Shown here: one piece after another, positions 15,221 to 26,213 of the stretch
Layout of the letters: each line of letters opens with the position of its first letter
Numbering within the stretch: position 1 is the stretch's first letter
From: Streptococcus pseudopneumoniae
Lineage (GTDB): Bacteria > Bacillota > Bacilli > Lactobacillales > Streptococcaceae
Length of the DNA stretch: 37,676 nucleotides
Assembly (NCBI RefSeq): GCF_001074975.1
Contig: NZ_JUUO01000141.1
Location: 1 to 37,676, forward strand
Reading direction: 5' to 3'
Notes under the pieces: generated by a model
Databases searched by the model: none
What the model saw: only the letters and a program-made list of their open reading frames with translations
What the model was told of the DNA's origin: nothing
Position numbers and translations under genes: made by a program

Positions 15221-15919
15221 ATGAAAAAGAAAACCTATATCAAATTGATGGCAGCGACTGTATTGGCTTCTACCTTGCTATTAGGAGCTTGTGGAAATAA
15301 AAAGGAAACAACTCAAGCAAGCAGTTCCGCTAAGACAAGTCAATCATCAAGTTCTAAAGTAGCTTCTTCTAGCAAAGAAAGCAAGACTCAGAAGTCCTCA
15401 AGTTCAGCTTCATCTGAAAAGGCCAAATCATCTACTGACCAGTCTTCAGCAAGTGCAACACTATCACAAGCGGCACCTGCAACAGAGCAAAGACAAGGTC
15501 AAGAAGTGGCTAATCAACAGGCAGCTAGTCAACAAACTCCTGCTCAGGCTCCTTCAACTCAACAGGCTTCTCAAACTCAGTCTAACCAATCAAGCTATGA
15601 TCCTACAACTGACCGCAAAATTCAAGGCAAGCAAGCAGAGCAAAATAAACGCTACAAGGGTGTTTTAACCATGGTAGATGGTGATTTCTCAGCTGCAGCG
15701 GGCAATTGGAAGGGAGCTAATGGCGAAACCATCACAGTTTCATCAGGAGGTCAATTTACAGTAGAATCTGCTGATGGAAAGAAAGAAAACTACTCTATCA
15801 AAGGTTATTCTTATACTCTTGACGATGGTAAGTATAATGCCAAAATCGGTGGAGGAAAAATCATCCAAATTACAACAGGAGCGGATGGTAAGGTTTCCAG
15901 TGTTGCTTTGAGTCAATAA
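15221..15919 (+). CDS. Ser/Gln-rich cell-surface lipoprotein with DUF6287-like C-terminal domain
   Basis: 232 residues. The signal peptide ends in the lipobox LGAC (Cys24). Residues about 28-135 are a low-complexity Ser/Lys then Gln/Ala/Ser linker, probably spanning the cell wall. The C-terminal 85 residues form a compact beta domain beginning YKGVLTMVDGDFSAAAGNWK and continuing GANGETITVSSGGQFTVESA, resembling DUF6287-type modules of streptococcal surface lipoproteins (assignment by eye). It is preceded by AAAGGAG and its own promoter, and ends at a bidirectional terminator. Ligand unknown. It lies where pneumococci carry the rr06/hk06-cbpA region, as far as I recall. Confidence 0.75.
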   Translation: MKKKTYIKLMAATVLASTLLLGACGNKKETTQASSSAKTSQSSSSKVASSSKESKTQKSSSSASSEKAKSSTDQSSASATLSQAAPATEQRQGQEVANQQAASQQTPAQAPSTQQASQTQSNQSSYDPTTDRKIQGKQAEQNKRYKGVLTMVDGDFSAAAGNWKGANGETITVSSGGQFTVESADGKKENYSIKGYSYTLDDGKYNAKIGGGKIIQITTGADGKVSSVALSQ

Positions 15920-15954
15920 TAGCTCTCAGTATTTGAATTTTTACAATCAAAGAA

Positions 15955-15989
15955 AATCCGTCAGCTCAATAAGAGTTGACGGATTATTT
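15955..15989. terminator. Bidirectional terminator
   Basis: AATCCGTCA (15955-15963) and TGACGGATT (15977-15985), with inner CTC/GAG pairing, lie between the convergent lipoprotein and isochorismatase-family genes; T-rich bases follow on both sides. Confidence 0.8.
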
Positions 15990-16540
15990 TATACTTGTAC
16001 TTGGGTTAAAGATTCTTCTGTAGTAAGAACTTGAGCAAACTCATCTTGTAGAGAAAGGAGATTAATTTCATGGATAGTATCAGGAGAGATGACTTGACCG
16101 TTTTTGTTAGCTAGGGTAAAACTGGCAGTAGCATCTGCTAGTAAAGTGACTTCAAAACCAAGATTTGCTGCCATTCGTGTCGTAGTAGATACACAATGAG
16201 GCAGAGTCAGACCAGCAAGGACTAAATGACAAATCTGATTTTTTCGTAAATATGTTTCAAGATTTGTTCCAATAAAGGCGCTATTAACCGTTTTTTGAAA
16301 GACAGGTTCGGAAGCAACTGGTTCAAATCCACTTTTAAATTCTTGATTTTGTTTGTTATGAAATTGCGACTGGGGATTGTCAGATATGTGTTGAATGTGT
16401 AAGACTGGAAGACCGTGTTTACGAAAGTATCCCAGTATCCTCAATGCTTGGTGTTCAGCTTGAGGGTTGTTTCGTTCTCCCCAAATAGGTCTATCAAATG
16501 CTTTTTGCATATCGATAATCACTAGAGCAGTATGAACCAT
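15989..16540 (-). CDS. Isochorismatase-family cysteine hydrolase
   Basis: 183 residues. The Asp of the triad is in LVIIDMQKAF (Asp9) and the catalytic Cys is in LTLPHCVSTTTRMAANLG, followed by FEVTLLADATASF, the standard ending of the family. A cis-peptide-like GLTLPH precedes the Cys. Members hydrolyse isochorismate, nicotinamide or other amides; nothing here identifies the substrate. The gene begins 1 bp after the dusB stop, so it is probably the last gene of the hslO-dusB operon. Confidence 0.88.
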   Translation of the reverse strand: MVHTALVIIDMQKAFDRPIWGERNNPQAEHQALRILGYFRKHGLPVLHIQHISDNPQSQFHNKQNQEFKSGFEPVASEPVFQKTVNSAFIGTNLETYLRKNQICHLVLAGLTLPHCVSTTTRMAANLGFEVTLLADATASFTLANKNGQVISPDTIHEINLLSLQDEFAQVLTTEESLTQVQV

Positions 16541-16541
16541 T

Positions 16542-17522
16542 TTAAGCCTTATCTAACTGCAAGAGAGCCTCAATCTCTGCTAGGGTACTAGCTTGTGAAA
16601 TGGCTCCACGTAGTTTGGCTGCGCCAGATGTTCCACGGAGGTAGTGAGGAGCGAGGCCACGGAATTCACGAACTGCGACATTTTCCCCTTTGAGGTTAAT
16701 CAAGCGTTTCAAGTGTTCGTAGGCGATTTTCATCTTATCTTCAAAGGTCAAATCAGGGAGGATTTCTCCTGTTTCAAAGTAGTGGTTGATTTGGTTGAAG
16801 AGGTAGGGATTTCCCATGGCAGCGCGGCCAATCATGACTGCGTCAGCACCGACTTCTTCGATACGTTGTTTGGCTTCTTGGACCGTACGGATGTCACCGT
16901 TGGCGATGAATGGAATCTTGGTCAAAGCTTGAGCGACCTTGTGAAGGGTCTCGAGGTCTGCGTGACCTGTATACATTTGTTCACGGGTACGGCCATGCAT
17001 AGCAAGGGCAGAAACACCTGCAGCTTCAGCGGCCAGGGCATTTTCTACTGCCAGAGACGGGTCAGCCCAGCCTGTACGCATTTTGACAGTGAGTGGGATA
17101 TCAAGGACAGACTGAACCTTGTTGATGATAGAGTAAATCTTGTCAGGATCCTTGAGCCACATAGCGCCAGCTTCGTTCTTCACGATTTTGTTAACTGGGC
17201 AGCCCATGTTGATATCCACGATATCGGTTTTGGTGTTTTCTTGGATGAATTCTGCTGCGCGTGCTAGGCTGTCTTCATCGCTACCAAAAAGTTGGATAGA
17301 GACTGGGTTTTCGCCTTCATCGATATGAAGCATGTGTAGGGTTTTTTCGTTGTTGTATTGGATTCCCTTGTCAGAGACCATTTCCATGACAACGAGTCCA
17401 GCTCCGAGCTCTTTTGCGATGGTACGAAAGGCTGAGTTGGTCACACCAGCCATAGGTGCTAAAACGGTACGATTGGGAATCTCAACATTGCCAATCATAA
17501 AGGGTGTATTAAGATTTGTCAC
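16542..17522 (-). CDS. dusB: tRNA-dihydrouridine synthase DusB
   Basis: 326 residues. This FMN enzyme reduces specific uridines in the tRNA D-loop. Visible motifs are [15 protein letters not shown] (FMN/substrate), [13 protein letters not shown] with the catalytic Cys, [19 protein letters not shown] and FIANGDIRT, then [18 protein letters not shown] use the GTG at 17522 ([11 protein letters not shown]) as the start because GGAGG lies 8 bases upstream; an ATG at 17552 adds residues not typical of the family. The start overlaps the hslO stop by 14 bp, implying coupling. Dus type B is my best match. Confidence 0.92.
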   Translation of the reverse strand: MTNLNTPFMIGNVEIPNRTVLAPMAGVTNSAFRTIAKELGAGLVVMEMVSDKGIQYNNEKTLHMLHIDEGENPVSIQLFGSDEDSLARAAEFIQENTKTDIVDINMGCPVNKIVKNEAGAMWLKDPDKIYSIINKVQSVLDIPLTVKMRTGWADPSLAVENALAAEAAGVSALAMHGRTREQMYTGHADLETLHKVAQALTKIPFIANGDIRTVQEAKQRIEEVGADAVMIGRAAMGNPYLFNQINHYFETGEILPDLTFEDKMKIAYEHLKRLINLKGENVAVREFRGLAPHYLRGTSGAAKLRGAISQASTLAEIEALLQLDKA

Positions 17523-18381
17523 GAATGAGTTCCTCCAGGTCGTTTTCATCAAAGTTGTAAGTTGTTTGGCAGAATTGACAAGTGATTTCAGCCCCGTGGT
17601 CTTCCTCTTTCATTTCCTGCAAGTCTGAGTTTGGAAGGCTGGCAAGAGCGTTCATAAAGCGTTCATGACTACAGTCACATTGGAAACGGATTTCTTCTTC
17701 AGATAGACGCTTGTAGGCTTCGTCACCGTAGATTGCCTTGAGAAGGGATTCGATATGGTCTTCACTTTCGAGAAGCGTTGAGATAGCTGGCATTTCTTGG
17801 ATGCGTTTTTCAAAGCGGGCAATCTCTTCTTCCTTGGCTCCTGGCAAGACTTGAACTAGGAAACCACCTGCAACCTTGACCTTGTCTTCTTCGTCTAAAA
17901 GGACATTGAGACCGACTGCTGAAGGAGTCTGTTGGCTTTCAGTCAGGTAAAAGGCCAGGTCTTCACCGATTTCTCCAGAGATGAGGGGAGTCATAGAGTT
18001 GTAAGGATTTCCAATGCCGTAGTCTGTGATGACGAGGAATTGGCCGTTTCCAACAAAAGGTCCGACTAGGACTTCACCAGTTGCAGTCTTTTTGATGTCG
18101 ACACCAGGATTTTGAACGTATCCTTTGACATTCCCCTTGGTATCAGCGACGGTGATGATGGCACCTAGGGAGCTAGATCCCAGCACCTTAACTGTTAGTT
18201 TGGTATTTCCTTTTTCATTGGCTGCGAGAATCTGGCTAGCGATAAGAGTTCGACCAAGCGCTACAGTTGAGCTAGCTTGGGTTTGGTGTTTTTCTTGAGC
18301 AGTGCGGACGGTTTCTGTGCTATCAAGGACAAAAGCACGAAAGGCTCCGCTTTCTGATATAGTTTTAATAATTTTATCCAT
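17509..18381 (-). CDS. hslO: Redox-regulated chaperone Hsp33 (HslO)
   Basis: 290 residues, normal Hsp33 length, from the ATG at 18381 ([17 protein letters not shown]). The body matches Hsp33 ([60 protein letters not shown]). The C-terminal redox switch is complete: CDC (in [10 protein letters not shown]) and CQFC, four zinc-binding cysteines that form disulfides on oxidation and activate the holdase. It is first in a leftward operon with dusB and the isochorismatase-family gene. Confidence 0.95.
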   Translation of the reverse strand: MDKIIKTISESGAFRAFVLDSTETVRTAQEKHQTQASSTVALGRTLIASQILAANEKGNTKLTVKVLGSSSLGAIITVADTKGNVKGYVQNPGVDIKKTATGEVLVGPFVGNGQFLVITDYGIGNPYNSMTPLISGEIGEDLAFYLTESQQTPSAVGLNVLLDEEDKVKVAGGFLVQVLPGAKEEEIARFEKRIQEMPAISTLLESEDHIESLLKAIYGDEAYKRLSEEEIRFQCDCSHERFMNALASLPNSDLQEMKEEDHGAEITCQFCQTTYNFDENDLEELIRDKS

Positions 18382-18545
18382 AGCTACTATTTTAGCATAA
18401 AAATGCCCAAAGGGGGAGCCGTGTGTTTGCTGATTTTCAGGATAATGGACTGGGAATTTAGCAGGGAAATAAAAAGAGAAACAGATTATTTCAGCATTTG
18501 TAAGATTTATGCTATGCTTAAGGTAGAACATGAAAGGGGTAACAA

Positions 18546-19973
18546 ATGTATTTAGGAGACTTGATGGAAAAGGCTGAATCTGGCCAATTTTCAATCCTTT
18601 CCTTTCTATTACAAGAGTCTCAGACGACCGTCAAGGCTGTAATGGAGGAAACAGGATTTTCAAAAGCAACCCTAACCAAATATGTCACCCTGCTCAATGA
18701 CAAGACTTTGGACAGTGGTTTAGAGATGAACATCTCCTTAGAAGATGAAAATCTGCGTCTGTCAATCGGTGCGGCTACCAAGGGGAGAGAGATTCGGAGC
18801 CTGTTTTTGGAGAACGCTGTTAAATACCATATTCTTGTTTATCTTCTCTATCACCAACAGTTTTTAGCCCATCAGCTGGCTCAAGAATTGATGATTAGTG
18901 AAGCTACGCTTGGTCGCCACTTGGCTAGTTTAAATCAGATTTTGTCAGAATTTGACTTATCCATCCAAAATGGCCGTTGGCGAGGTCCAGAGCATCAGAT
19001 TCGTTACTTCTATTTCTGTCTTTTCCGCAAGGTTTGGTCCAGTCAGGAGTGGGAAGGCCACATGCAGAAGCCAGAGAGAAAGCAGGAGATTGCCAGTTTA
19101 GAGGAAATCTGCGGTGCAAGCTTGTCTTCGGGGCAGAAATTGGACCTGGTTCTCTGGGCTCACATCAGTCAACAACGTCTACGGGTCAATGCCTGTCAGT
19201 TCCAAGTCATAGAAGAGAAAATGCGAGGGTATTTTGACAATATTTTCTACCTTCGTTTGCTGAGAAAGGCTCCGTCCTTTTTTGCTGGTCAACACCTTCC
19301 TCTAGGAACTGAGGATGGGGAGATGATGATATTCTTCTCTTTCCTCCTATCTCATCGTATTCTTCCTCTTCATACAATGGAGTATATTCTTGGTTTTGGA
19401 GGGCAGTTGGCAGATTTGCTGACGCAATTGATACAAGAAATGAAGAAAGAGGAGCTGCTGGGTGATTATACAGAGGACCATGTCACCTATGAACTTAGTC
19501 AGCTTTGTGGTCAAGTTTATCTATACAAGGGCTATATTTTACAGGATCAGTACAGATACCAGACAGAGAATCGTCATCCTTATTTGTTGATGGAACATGA
19601 TTTTAAGGAGACGGCGGCGGAGATTTTTCATGCCTTACCTGCCTTTCAGCAGGGGACGGATTTGGATAAGAAAATTCTCTGGGAATGGCTGCAGTTAATC
19701 GAATATATGGCTGAAAATGGTGGCCAGCATATGCGGATTGGTCTGGATTTGACATCTGGTTTTCTTGTCTTTTCAAGAATGGTAGCCATTTTGAAACGGT
19801 ATTTGGAATACAATCGTTTCATTACTATTGAAGCTTATGACCGAACTCGGCATTATGATTTGCTGGTTACCAATAACCCGATTCATAAGAAGGAACAGAC
19901 ACCAGTCTATTATTTAAAAAACGACTTGGATATGGAAGATTTGGCAGCGATTCGTCAGTTATTATTCACTTAA
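18546..19973 (+). CDS. Mga-like HTH transcriptional regulator
   Basis: 475 residues. Two N-terminal HTH units ([20 protein letters not shown] and [20 protein letters not shown]) are followed by a long helical region and a C-terminal EIIB-like alpha/beta segment ([15 protein letters not shown]), the layout of the Mga/AtxA (PRD-containing virulence regulator) group. Two starts are possible: 18546, after AAAGGGG, and 18564 (MEKAESGQ), after GGAG. It lies directly upstream of glpKOF in the same orientation but is separated by a terminator; control of the glp genes is a reasonable inference from position. Confidence 0.75.
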   Translation: MYLGDLMEKAESGQFSILSFLLQESQTTVKAVMEETGFSKATLTKYVTLLNDKTLDSGLEMNISLEDENLRLSIGAATKGREIRSLFLENAVKYHILVYLLYHQQFLAHQLAQELMISEATLGRHLASLNQILSEFDLSIQNGRWRGPEHQIRYFYFCLFRKVWSSQEWEGHMQKPERKQEIASLEEICGASLSSGQKLDLVLWAHISQQRLRVNACQFQVIEEKMRGYFDNIFYLRLLRKAPSFFAGQHLPLGTEDGEMMIFFSFLLSHRILPLHTMEYILGFGGQLADLLTQLIQEMKKEELLGDYTEDHVTYELSQLCGQVYLYKGYILQDQYRYQTENRHPYLLMEHDFKETAAEIFHALPAFQQGTDLDKKILWEWLQLIEYMAENGGQHMRIGLDLTSGFLVFSRMVAILKRYLEYNRFITIEAYDRTRHYDLLVTNNPIHKKEQTPVYYLKNDLDMEDLAAIRQLLFT

Positions 19974-19998
19974 AAGACTTGGTGCTTCCAGGTCTTTT
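19972..19998 (+). terminator. Terminator of the Mga-like regulator gene
   Basis: AAAAGACTTGG and CCAGGTCTTTT form a stem, followed by T6 (to about 20000); it overlaps the stop codon. Confidence 0.8.
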
Positions 19999-20047
19999 TT
20001 GTGAAATTTACACAATCTCCTCACATTTTTTTAAAAATTAAAAAAAG

Positions 20048-20081
20048 TTGATAAACAAGAAAGCGCTTTATTTTGTATACT
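20048..20081 (+). promoter_or_regulatory. glp promoter region with cre-like CcpA site
   Basis: AAGAAAGCGCTTTATT at about 20057-20072 contains the AAAGCGCTTT core of catabolite-responsive elements. It lies just upstream of a TATACT -10 (20076-20081); no well-spaced -35 is obvious (TTGATA at 20048 is 22 nt away). Binding of CcpA-HPr(Ser-P) here would repress glycerol genes in glucose. Confidence 0.65.
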
Positions 20082-20120
20082 AGTTAGTGTAAAGAGGAGA
20101 CATCCTCAAGATCATTATGA

Positions 20121-21641
<1,521 letters not shown>

Positions 21642-21682
21642 TACTGGAAGAATAAAGCGACTCAGTTAGAAAGTGTGTAAAA

Positions 21683-23509
21683 ATGGAATTTTCAAAGAAA
21701 ACACGTGAATTGTCAATTAAAAAAATGCAGGAACGTACCCTGGACCTCTTGATTATCGGTGGGGGGATCACAGGGGCTGGTGTAGCCTTGCAAGCGGCAG
21801 CTAGCGGTCTTGAGACTGGTTTGATTGAAATGCAGGACTTCGCAGAAGGAACATCTAGCCGTTCAACAAAATTGGTTCACGGAGGTCTTCGCTACCTCAA
21901 ACAATTTGACGTAGAAGTAGTATCAGATACGGTTTCAGAACGTGCAGTGGTACAACAAATTGCACCACACATTCCAAAACCGGACCCAATGCTCTTGCCA
22001 GTTTACGATGAAGATGGAGCGACCTTTAGCCTCTTCCGTCTTAAAGTAGCTATGGACTTGTATGACCTTTTGGCAGGGGTTAATAACACGCCAGCTGCCA
22101 ACAAGGTTTTGAGCAAGGAAGAAGTCTTGGAACGCCAGCCAAACTTGAAGAAAGAAGGTTTGGTAGGAGGTGGAGTTTATCTTGACTTCCGTAACAACGA
22201 TGCGCGTCTCGTGATTGAAAACATCAAACGTGCCAACCAAGACGGTGCACTCATTGCTAACCACGTGAAGGCAGAAGGCTTCCTCTTTGACGAAAGTGGC
22301 AAGATTACAGGTGTTGTAGCTCGTGATTTGTTGACAGACCAAGTCTTTGAAATCAAGGCTCGTCTGGTTATCAATACAACAGGTCCTTGGAGTGATAAAG
22401 TACGTAATTTGTCTAATAAGGGAACACAGTTCTCACAAATGCGTCCAACTAAGGGAGTTCACTTGGTAGTGGATTCAAGTAAGATCAAGGTTTCACAGCC
22501 AGTTTACTTTGACACAGGTTTGGGTGACGGTCGTATGGTCTTTGTTCTCCCACGTGAAAACAAGACCTACTTTGGTACAACTGATACAGACTACACAGGT
22601 GATTTGGAACATCCAAAAGTAACTCAAGAAGATGTAGATTACCTACTTGGCATTGTCAACAACCGCTTCCCAGAAGCAAATATTACTGTTCAAGATATTG
22701 AAAGTAGCTGGGCAGGTCTTCGTCCATTGATCGCAGGCAATAGCGCTTCTGACTACAATGGAGGGAATAACGGAACTATTAGTGATGAAAGCTTTAACAA
22801 CTTGATTGCGACTGTTGAATCTTATCTCTCTAAAGAAAAAACGCGTGAAGATGTTGAGTCTGCTGTCAGCAAGCTTGAAAGCAGTACCTCTGAGAAACAT
22901 TTGGATCCATCTGCAGTTTCTCGTGGTTCGAGCTTAGATCGTGATGACAATGGCCTTTTGACCCTTGCTGGTGGTAAAATCACAGACTACCGTAAGATGG
23001 CTGAAGGAGCTATGGAGCGCGTGGTTGACATCCTCAAAGCAGAATTTGACCGCAGCTTTAAACTGATTAACTCTAAGACTTACCCTGTTTCAGGTGGAGA
23101 ATTGAACCCAGCAAATGTGGATTCAGAAATCGAAGCCTTTGCGCAACTTGGAGTGTCACGTGGTTTGGATAGCAAGGAAGCTCACTACCTAGCAAATCTC
23201 TATGGTTCAAATGCACCGAAAGTCTTTGCTCTTGCTCATAGTTTGGAACAAGCGCCAGGACTTAGCTTGGCAGATACTTTATCACTTCACTATGCAATGC
23301 GCAATGAGCTAGCTCTTAGCCCAGTTGACTTCCTTCTTCGTCGTACCAACCATATGCTCTTTATGCGTGATAGCTTGGACAGCATTGTAGAGCCAGTTCT
23401 AGATGAAATGGGACGATTCTATGACTGGACAGAAGATGAAAAAGCAACTTACCGTACTGATGTCGAATCAGCTCTTGCTAACAATGATTTAGCAGAATTA
23501 AAAAATTAA
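21683..23509 (+). CDS. glpO: Alpha-glycerophosphate oxidase
   Basis: 608 residues. This FAD enzyme oxidises sn-glycerol-3-phosphate with O2 to dihydroxyacetone phosphate and H2O2, a source of peroxide in mitis-group streptococci. The FAD site is IIGGGITGAGVALQAAASGL, followed by TSSRSTKLVHGGLRYLKQFD. It is longer than GlpD dehydrogenases because of the region around NGGNNGTISDESFNNLIATV, an insertion typical of streptococcal GlpO. The C-terminal domain ends near FYDWTEDEKATYRTDVE. It starts 41 bp after glpK. I did not find a clear GGAGG-type site; GAAAGTGT precedes the ATG. Confidence 0.95.
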   Translation: MEFSKKTRELSIKKMQERTLDLLIIGGGITGAGVALQAAASGLETGLIEMQDFAEGTSSRSTKLVHGGLRYLKQFDVEVVSDTVSERAVVQQIAPHIPKPDPMLLPVYDEDGATFSLFRLKVAMDLYDLLAGVNNTPAANKVLSKEEVLERQPNLKKEGLVGGGVYLDFRNNDARLVIENIKRANQDGALIANHVKAEGFLFDESGKITGVVARDLLTDQVFEIKARLVINTTGPWSDKVRNLSNKGTQFSQMRPTKGVHLVVDSSKIKVSQPVYFDTGLGDGRMVFVLPRENKTYFGTTDTDYTGDLEHPKVTQEDVDYLLGIVNNRFPEANITVQDIESSWAGLRPLIAGNSASDYNGGNNGTISDESFNNLIATVESYLSKEKTREDVESAVSKLESSTSEKHLDPSAVSRGSSLDRDDNGLLTLAGGKITDYRKMAEGAMERVVDILKAEFDRSFKLINSKTYPVSGGELNPANVDSEIEAFAQLGVSRGLDSKEAHYLANLYGSNAPKVFALAHSLEQAPGLSLADTLSLHYAMRNELALSPVDFLLRRTNHMLFMRDSLDSIVEPVLDEMGRFYDWTEDEKATYRTDVESALANNDLAELKN

Positions 23510-23521
23510 GAAAAAATAAAA

Positions 23522-23564
23522 GAGGTGGAGAGCAGGACTCCTAGTTTTCCCTCTCCTCCTTTTT
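23522..23564 (+). terminator. Partial terminator/attenuator between glpO and glpF
   Basis: GAGGTGGAGAG (23522-23532) pairs with CTCTCCTCCT (23551-23560) with one mismatch and is followed by T-rich sequence. It may lower glpF expression relative to glpKO. Confidence 0.6.
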
Positions 23565-23579
23565 AATGGAGACAGAAAT

Positions 23580-24284
23580 ATGATGAATGAATTATTTGGA
23601 GAATTTCTAGGGACTTTAATCCTTATTCTTCTAGGGAATGGTGTTGTAGCAGGTGTGGTTCTTCCTAAAACCAAGAGCAACAATGCAGGTTGGATTGTGA
23701 TTACCATGGGTTGGGGGATTGCTGTAGCCGTGGCGGCCTTTGTATCTGGAAAACTCAGTCCAGCTCATTTAAACCCAGCTGTGACAATTGGTGTGGCTTT
23801 AAAAGGTGGTTTGCCTTGGGCTTCCGTTTTCCCTTACATCCTAGCTCAGTTCGCAGGGGCTATGCTGGGTCAGGTTTTGGTTTGGTTGCAATTCAAACCG
23901 CATTATGAGGCAGAAGAAAATGCAGGAAATATCTTGGCCACCTTCAGTACTGGGCCAGCCATCAAAGATACTGTATCAAACTTGATTAGCGAAATCCTTG
24001 GAACCTTTGTTTTGGTCTTGACAATCTTTGCTTTGGGTCTTTACGACTTTCAGGCAGGTATCGGAACCTTTGCAGTAGGAACCTTGATTGTTGGTATTGG
24101 TCTATCACTAGGTGGGACAACAGGTTATGCCTTGAACCCTGCGCGTGACCTTGGACCTCGTATCATGCACAGCATCTTGCCAATCTCAAACAAGGGAGAC
24201 GGAGACTGGTCTTATGCTTGGATTCCTGTTGTAGGACCTGTTATCGGAGCAGCCTTGGCCGTGCTTGTATTCTCACTTTTCTAA
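23580..24284 (+). CDS. glpF: Glycerol uptake facilitator (aquaglyceroporin)
   Basis: 234 residues, MIP family, six membrane helices plus two half-helices. Both NPA boxes are present: HLNPAVTI near residue 63 and ALNPARDLGP near residue 184, the latter with the Asp/Arg typical of glycerol channels. It lets glycerol diffuse in for GlpK. The ATG at 23580 is followed by another at 23583; AATGGAGACAG precedes. Last gene of glpKOF. Confidence 0.95.
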   Translation: MMNELFGEFLGTLILILLGNGVVAGVVLPKTKSNNAGWIVITMGWGIAVAVAAFVSGKLSPAHLNPAVTIGVALKGGLPWASVFPYILAQFAGAMLGQVLVWLQFKPHYEAEENAGNILATFSTGPAIKDTVSNLISEILGTFVLVLTIFALGLYDFQAGIGTFAVGTLIVGIGLSLGGTTGYALNPARDLGPRIMHSILPISNKGDGDWSYAWIPVVGPVIGAALAVLVFSLF

Positions 24285-24306
24285 TTTAGAAAACAATTAT
24301 GTTGAT

Positions 24307-24340
24307 AAGAGCTTGAGATGAAAATCTCAGGCTCTTTTTT
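24307..24340 (+). terminator. glpKOF terminator
   Basis: AAGAGCTTGAGAT (24307-24319) pairs with ATCTCAGGCTCTT around an AAAA loop and is followed by T6. Confidence 0.88.
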
Positions 24341-24411
24341 AAAAATATACATAGAAAAACCGCATAATTTTTAAAATTAGCTTAAATATAATGAAAATCT
24401 ACGGCAAACAA

Positions 24412-24441
24412 TTGAAAAATTACCCTAGAAAGTGGTACAAT
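24412..24441 (+). promoter_or_regulatory. dlt operon promoter
   Basis: TTGAAA (24412-24417), 18 nt, TACAAT (24436-24441) preceded by TGG (extended -10). It lies about 70 bp upstream of dltX. Confidence 0.65.
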
Positions 24442-24510
24442 GGTAGAAAAATACTATAGTAAGAGTTTATCTTATTTAACAAAAATTACAGAAATGAATG
24501 GTTTTTCTTG

Positions 24511-24642
24511 ATGAAACAAAGAAAAGAATTTTACCTTTTTCTTGGTCGGACAGCCTTGTATTTTCTTATCTTTCTAGGGCTGCTTTACTTCTTTAGCTAT
24601 CTTGGCCAGGGTCAAGGAGGCTTTATCTATAATGAATTTTAA
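24511..24642 (+). CDS. dltX: DltX, small membrane protein of the D-alanylation pathway
   Basis: 43 residues: basic N-terminus, one membrane helix (TALYFLIFLGLLYFFSYLG), and the conserved C-terminus GGFIYNEF. In Gram-positive dlt operons DltX precedes dltA; current models have its C-terminal peptide accept D-alanine between DltC/DltB and DltD outside the membrane. It ends 20 bp before dltA. It is often missed in annotation because of its size. No clear ribosome site is visible before the ATG. Confidence 0.9.
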   Translation: MKQRKEFYLFLGRTALYFLIFLGLLYFFSYLGQGQGGFIYNEF

Positions 24643-24662
24643 CTTGAAGGAGAACCCCTATT

Positions 24663-26213
24663 GTGTCAAATAAACCAATAGTAGATATGATTGAAACCAT
24701 TGAGCATTTTGCTCAGATACAGCCTAGCTATCCTGTTTATAATGTTTTGGGGCAGGAACACACTTATGGAGATTTAAAGGCTGATTCGGATAGTTTGGCT
24801 GCATCCATCGATCAACTGGATTTACCAGAGAAGTCTCCTGTGGTTGTTTTTGGAGGCCAAGAATATGAAATGTTGGTAACTTTTGTGGCTTTGACTAAGT
24901 CAGGACATGCCTACATTCCCATTGATAGCCATTCGGCTTTGGAGCGAGTTTCAGCTATTTTAGAAGTGGCAGAGCCAAGCTTGATTATTGCCATCTCAGA
25001 TTTTCCATTGGAGCAGATTTCTACACCGATGTTGAATCTAGCTCAGGTTCATGAAGCCTTTGTCCAAGGGAATAACTATGAAATCACGCATCCAGTCAAG
25101 GGCGATGATAACTACTACATTATCTTTACTTCTGGTACGACTGGTAAGCCAAAGGGAGTGCAGATTTCCCATGATAACCTCCTCAGCTTTACCAACTGGA
25201 TGATTATGGACAAGGAATTTGCGACGCCAAGTCGTCCGCAAATGCTGGCTCAACCACCTTATTCATTTGACCTGTCTGTCATGTACTGGGCACCGACTTT
25301 GGCACTTGGTGGTACGCTTTTCGCTCTTCCTTCAGCTATTACTCAGGACTTTAAGCAACTCTTTGCGACCATCTTTTCATTGCCAATCGCTATCTGGACA
25401 TCAACGCCTTCTTTTGCAGATATGGCCATGTTGTCAGAGGACTTTAATAGCGAGAAAATACCTGGTATCACGCATTTCTACTTTGATGGCGAAGAATTGA
25501 CGGTCAAAACAGCTCAAAAACTGCGTGAGCGTTTTCCAAATGCCCGTATTATCAATGCCTACGGTCCAACAGAAGCGACAGTAGCTCTGTCAGCAGTTGC
25601 TGTGACAGATGAGATGTTAGCGACTCTCAAACGCCTACCAATCGGCTATACCAAGGCTGATTCTCCAACCTTTATCATTGACGAGGAAGGCAAGAAACTG
25701 CCAAATGGTGAACAGGGAGAAATCATTGTCTCAGGACCAGCTGTTTCAAAAGGTTATATGAACAATCCTGAAAAAACAGCGGAAGCCTTCTTTGAGTTCG
25801 AAGGACTGCCAGCCTATCACACAGGTGATGTAGGAACTATGACAGATGAAGGCTTGCTTCTCTACGGCGGACGCATGGATTTCCAGATTAAGTTCAACGG
25901 TTACCGCATTGAGTTAGAAGATGTCTCTCAAAACCTCAACAAGTCTCGCTTTATCGATTCTGCTGTCGCTGTTCCGCGCTATAACAAGGACCACAAGGTA
26001 CAAAATCTACTGGCTTATGTCATCTTAAAAGACGGTGTGCGTGAGCAGTTTGAGCGTGATATCGATATTACCAAGGCCATCAAGGAAGATTTGACAGACA
26101 TCATGATGTCCTACATGATGCCGTCTAAATTCCTTTACCGAGACAGTTTGCCACTGACTCCAAATGGAAAGATTGACATCAAAGGATTGATTAACGAGGT
26201 GAATAAGAGATGA
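24663..26213 (+). CDS. dltA: D-alanine--D-alanyl carrier protein ligase
   Basis: 516 residues, adenylation-domain (ANL) enzyme that activates D-alanine with ATP and loads it on DltC. The P-loop [15 protein letters not shown], the A5 region [20 protein letters not shown] and the C-terminal [18 protein letters not shown] and [13 protein letters not shown] (Lys) are intact. The start is GTG at 24663, with AAGGAGAA upstream. The stop overlaps dltB's ATG. The product supplies D-Ala esters to teichoic acids, lowering surface negative charge and giving resistance to cationic peptides. Confidence 0.96.
   Translation: MSNKPIVDMIETIEHFAQIQPSYPVYNVLGQEHTYGDLKADSDSLAASIDQLDLPEKSPVVVFGGQEYEMLVTFVALTKSGHAYIPIDSHSALERVSAILEVAEPSLIIAISDFPLEQISTPMLNLAQVHEAFVQGNNYEITHPVKGDDNYYIIFTSGTTGKPKGVQISHDNLLSFTNWMIMDKEFATPSRPQMLAQPPYSFDLSVMYWAPTLALGGTLFALPSAITQDFKQLFATIFSLPIAIWTSTPSFADMAMLSEDFNSEKIPGITHFYFDGEELTVKTAQKLRERFPNARIINAYGPTEATVALSAVAVTDEMLATLKRLPIGYTKADSPTFIIDEEGKKLPNGEQGEIIVSGPAVSKGYMNNPEKTAEAFFEFEGLPAYHTGDVGTMTDEGLLLYGGRMDFQIKFNGYRIELEDVSQNLNKSRFIDSAVAVPRYNKDHKVQNLLAYVILKDGVREQFERDIDITKAIKEDLTDIMMSYMMPSKFLYRDSLPLTPNGKIDIKGLINEVNKR

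Noticed and set aside
16644..17267. 207-codon plus-strand ORF opposite dusB
   Set aside because: Shadow of a confident gene in the other strand, with no ribosome site or family.
17523..17552. ATG start at 17552 for dusB
   Set aside because: It adds residues not typical of DusB; the GTG at 17522 has GGAGG upstream and overlaps hslO normally.
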